Shown piece by piece: positions 4,913-6,665 of a stretch of DNA of 6,665 nucleotides. Position 1 is the first letter of the stretch. Each line of letters begins with the position of its first letter. Below the pieces are notes generated by a model that had not been told where the DNA came from, ran no database searches, and worked only from the letters and a program-made list of their open reading frames with translations. The DNA comes from Candidatus Martarchaeota archaeon (GTDB lineage: Archaea; Micrarchaeota; Micrarchaeia; Micrarchaeales; Micrarchaeaceae), in NCBI GenBank assembly GCA_023474155.1, contig JAMCYJ010000035.1, positions 1-6,665 of the forward strand, read 5' to 3'. The position numbers and the translations under genes are program-made.

Positions 4913-6112
4913 ATGATGAAAACAACTGCAAGCGGAGCTAAAAGCATGGCTGAAAAACTGCGCAATGCAGATGAAAATAAAAAAAACGCAGGAAGGATCG
5001 GCTTTAGAATCGCATCTGTCGGCGCGGAGCTCGAGTGCGGCATAATGGGGCCGGATATATTGCGCCTTGGAAATGCTTTTGAAAGGCTCCAGTTCTTCAG
5101 GGACGATACGGTGAGCTCTTTCGAGGCCATTAAGGAGTCCGGCATGGATAGGAAACAGGGAATGTTTATAGGCAACGCAGAGCTTGCATACTGGTCAGAC
5201 TCGCTGAGGGGCATGAATAAATTTTTCACGAGTGCGTTCAGCTGCATAATGAGCACTAACAGAACCTGCAGCCTGCATGTGCATATAAAGCCAGCGCTTG
5301 AAATAAAAAACAGGTTTGCGGAGGTATTCGGATCCGCCGAGGCGCAGAAGATGCTCGTAAAAAGCTATGCAAAGGACTTCAAAAACATGAAAAAATATAC
5401 CGACAGGCTCGGAAACAGGAACTGCGTACCCGTGTTTCTTGAAAGCAATGTTGTGAGGCAGCTCTCGTATACAAGGCAGAGTATGAAAGCGCTGCCTGAC
5501 AAGCAGGATCTATCATTGGATGCATTCACAGCATTGGCAAGGGATTACCAGAGCAGGCGCAGCATAAACAGAAACGGCATGACCATTATCATGTGCATGC
5601 TAGATGTCGCGGAAAGCCTTTACCCCCTCTATTCTGCAGACCCTGAAAAGCAGGAACATGCTGAAAGACTGAAAGAGATTGCGCATCGCATTAGATGCGG
5701 AAACCCAGACGATAAGCTTGCTTCTGTAACCCAACTTAAGAAAATACTTAGGGCTGCGGAAGGACTATCTGGCCGCAGCCAAAACATAGATGCCTATTCG
5801 AGTTCTCTTATCAATATTTCAGGGGCGAGAAAGACTGTCATAAACCTTAACCCTATAAACGACATCGGCACGATTGAATTCAGGCTGATGCCTCATATGG
5901 AAAGCGCAGATGAAGCAAGCGATGCCCTTGCATGGGTTGTTGAAAATGTAGATAATGTATACAATAAGTTAAAAAAAGAAATAGGAGGCTTGGAGCTCGA
6001 CTTCAGGAACTTCATGGACTTCGAGCTTGACATGGTAAGATCAAGGATGCCCGGCATAAAATTGATAAACAGAAACAGGCAAGAAGCGCGGCATAAATCC
6101 ATCCGCATATAA
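4913..6112 (+). CDS. Amidoligase of the glutamine-synthetase fold (Amidoligase_2-like)
   Basis: Enzymes of this family (PF12224) use ATP to join a carboxylate to an amine, and were described in small-molecule and peptide-modification gene clusters. Spread along the 399 residues are the expected metal and nucleotide ligands: VGAELECG (36-43), FRDDTVSSFEAI (62-73, the D..S..E segment), CSLHVHI (119-125) and GTIEFRLMPH (319-328), followed by a helix ALAWVVENVDNV (339-350) as in family members. About 190 residues separate HVHI from EFR, including a basic, Asn/Arg-rich part. The first 28 residues are polar and lie outside the domain. No signal peptide is seen. ATG 4913 (or 4916) is chosen over TTG 4910; AGGAAAAGG precedes it. 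The gene lies downstream of the C39-like and Cys-rich genes. The substrate is unknown; a glutamate-cysteine-ligase-like role is an alternative. Confidence 0.8.
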   Translation: MMKTTASGAKSMAEKLRNADENKKNAGRIGFRIASVGAELECGIMGPDILRLGNAFERLQFFRDDTVSSFEAIKESGMDRKQGMFIGNAELAYWSDSLRGMNKFFTSAFSCIMSTNRTCSLHVHIKPALEIKNRFAEVFGSAEAQKMLVKSYAKDFKNMKKYTDRLGNRNCVPVFLESNVVRQLSYTRQSMKALPDKQDLSLDAFTALARDYQSRRSINRNGMTIIMCMLDVAESLYPLYSADPEKQEHAERLKEIAHRIRCGNPDDKLASVTQLKKILRAAEGLSGRSQNIDAYSSSLINISGARKTVINLNPINDIGTIEFRLMPHMESADEASDALAWVVENVDNVYNKLKKEIGGLELDFRNFMDFELDMVRSRMPGIKLINRNRQEARHKSIRI

Positions 6113-6125
6113 AATTTATTTATTA
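6113..6125. terminator. T-rich gap between convergent genes
   Basis: Only 13 bases separate the two converging stop codons. The plus strand continues as ATTTATTTATTATTATTTAT through about 6135, T-rich enough to act as an archaeal U-tract terminator for the amidoligase transcript. The minus strand is A-rich, so it would serve the opposite gene less well. Confidence 0.35.
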
Positions 6126-6665
6126 TTATTTATTATAACCCTCTTTGACAGCGCGAGCTGGAAATCCCGCGCGCTTTGGCAGTGGAATTGAAGCAGCATT
6201 CCTGACAATTTTCTCAATCGCATCTAGATCGAAGAGAAGCACGCCTTCTTTTTTTCCCACACGCCTTAATTCTGCATCAAAGCCCGCACGCGAGAACAAT
6301 GCAAAATGCTCTATCCGCGAATCCTTGCGCCATTGTACAATTTTGGATTTTCTTTTCAGTTCATTTAAGACAGAGAGATTAACAGGTTTTGCGCCCCATT
6401 TGCATTCTCCGAACAATATGTCATTTGTTTTCTCATTTACAGCAACAAGATCTATTTCTTCTTCATTTATACCTTTCGGCTTTGATGAATCCCTGCCCCA
6501 CCACCTGCCAATCTTAGTAATTGGAAATATACTACCGCTATTAGATGCACGCATTACTAAATCAATTGCAAAATATTCAAACATTTGCTGCGCTATTGTT
6601 GTGCGTATGCTGCCCAAAATGAGCTCTTTTGCTTCTTTAGAGCCTACAAGCAAAAGCTCTCTATA
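6126..6665 (-). CDS. C-terminal DUF234 (nuclease-like) domain of an archaeal AAA+ ATPase, 5' end outside the window
   Basis: The minus-strand frame is open from the window edge to TAA at 6128-6126 (179 residues visible). The internal TTG at 6653 is not a credible start because the frame continues upstream. The visible part matches DUF234 (PF03008), the C-terminal domain of archaeal P-loop ATPases: QQMFEYFAIDLVMRAS, KIGRWWGRDS (51-60), NEEEIDLVAVNE (67-78), ILFGECKWGAKPV (83-95) and FALFSRAGFDAEL (121-133). The D...GECKW arrangement is the PD-(D/E)XK-type core with Asp72, Glu87 and Lys89. Full proteins of the family are about 400-470 residues, with the ATPase and a winged helix N-terminal, which would lie beyond 6665. 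Their role is not established; links to mobile or toxin-like loci have been suggested. The gene converges on the amidoligase. Confidence 0.9.
   Translation of the reverse strand, partial: YRELLLVGSKEAKELILGSIRTTIAQQMFEYFAIDLVMRASNSGSIFPITKIGRWWGRDSSKPKGINEEEIDLVAVNEKTNDILFGECKWGAKPVNLSVLNELKRKSKIVQWRKDSRIEHFALFSRAGFDAELRRVGKKEGVLLFDLDAIEKIVRNAASIPLPKRAGFPARAVKEGYNK

Noticed and set aside
4495..4931. Minus-strand Phe/Leu-rich frames resembling membrane proteins
   Set aside because: They are the reverse complement of Lys/Glu-rich coding and purine-rich DNA, which always reads as Phe/Leu/Ser; no start signals fit.
1..6665. CRISPR array, insertion sequence or prophage
   Set aside because: No regularly spaced repeats, transposase domain with terminal repeats, or phage genes were seen; the few repeats are short and isolated.

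Overview
The window looks like a chromosomal piece of a small-genome archaeon. The evidence is a primase small subunit (PriS), a pyruvoyl-dependent arginine decarboxylase of the archaeal type, an archaeal DUF234 protein, TATA-like boxes close to start codons with few strong Shine-Dalgarno sites, and tRNA genes without an encoded CCA. One tRNA carries a 12-nt intron inside its T-loop. Together with a secreted G1 (acid-active glutamic) peptidase, this fits an acidophilic DPANN lineage such as Micrarchaeota (ARMAN-type). That placement is inference; no 16S or other phylogenetic marker was tested.

Layout. Positions 1-115 (minus strand) hold the start of a gene cut by the window edge, with a nested inverted repeat over its promoter. 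A tRNA-Ala(CGC) follows at 226-297 (minus). An AT-rich divergent promoter region leads into priS (483-1631, plus), and a G1 peptidase-like secreted protein (1653-2732) sits close behind, with its TATA box overlapping the priS stop codon. The arginine decarboxylase is at about 2859-3413. A roughly 400-base gene-poor stretch (3414-3813) contains hairpins and TATA-like boxes, then comes the intron-containing tRNA-Leu(CAA) at 3814-3910.

The second half holds the most unusual set, all on the plus strand: a C39-like papain-fold protein whose nucleophile position appears to be Ser (3953-4624), an unlisted 46-residue Cys/Lys-rich microprotein (4672-4812), and a glutamine-synthetase-fold amidoligase (4913-6112) preceded by a perfect 16-bp palindrome. 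A convergent gene at the right edge (minus, 6126-6665, partial) is the C-terminal DUF234 nuclease-like domain of an archaeal AAA+ ATPase.

How the genes may work together. PriS, the tRNAs and arginine decarboxylase are housekeeping (replication priming, translation, agmatine for tRNA-Ile2 modification or polyamines). The peptidase-fold protein, Cys-rich small protein and amidoligase form a plausible peptide-modification cassette: a ligase that makes amide bonds, a papain-fold partner and a short candidate substrate. This is a hypothesis from gene content and order. No CRISPR array, insertion sequence or rRNA was seen.
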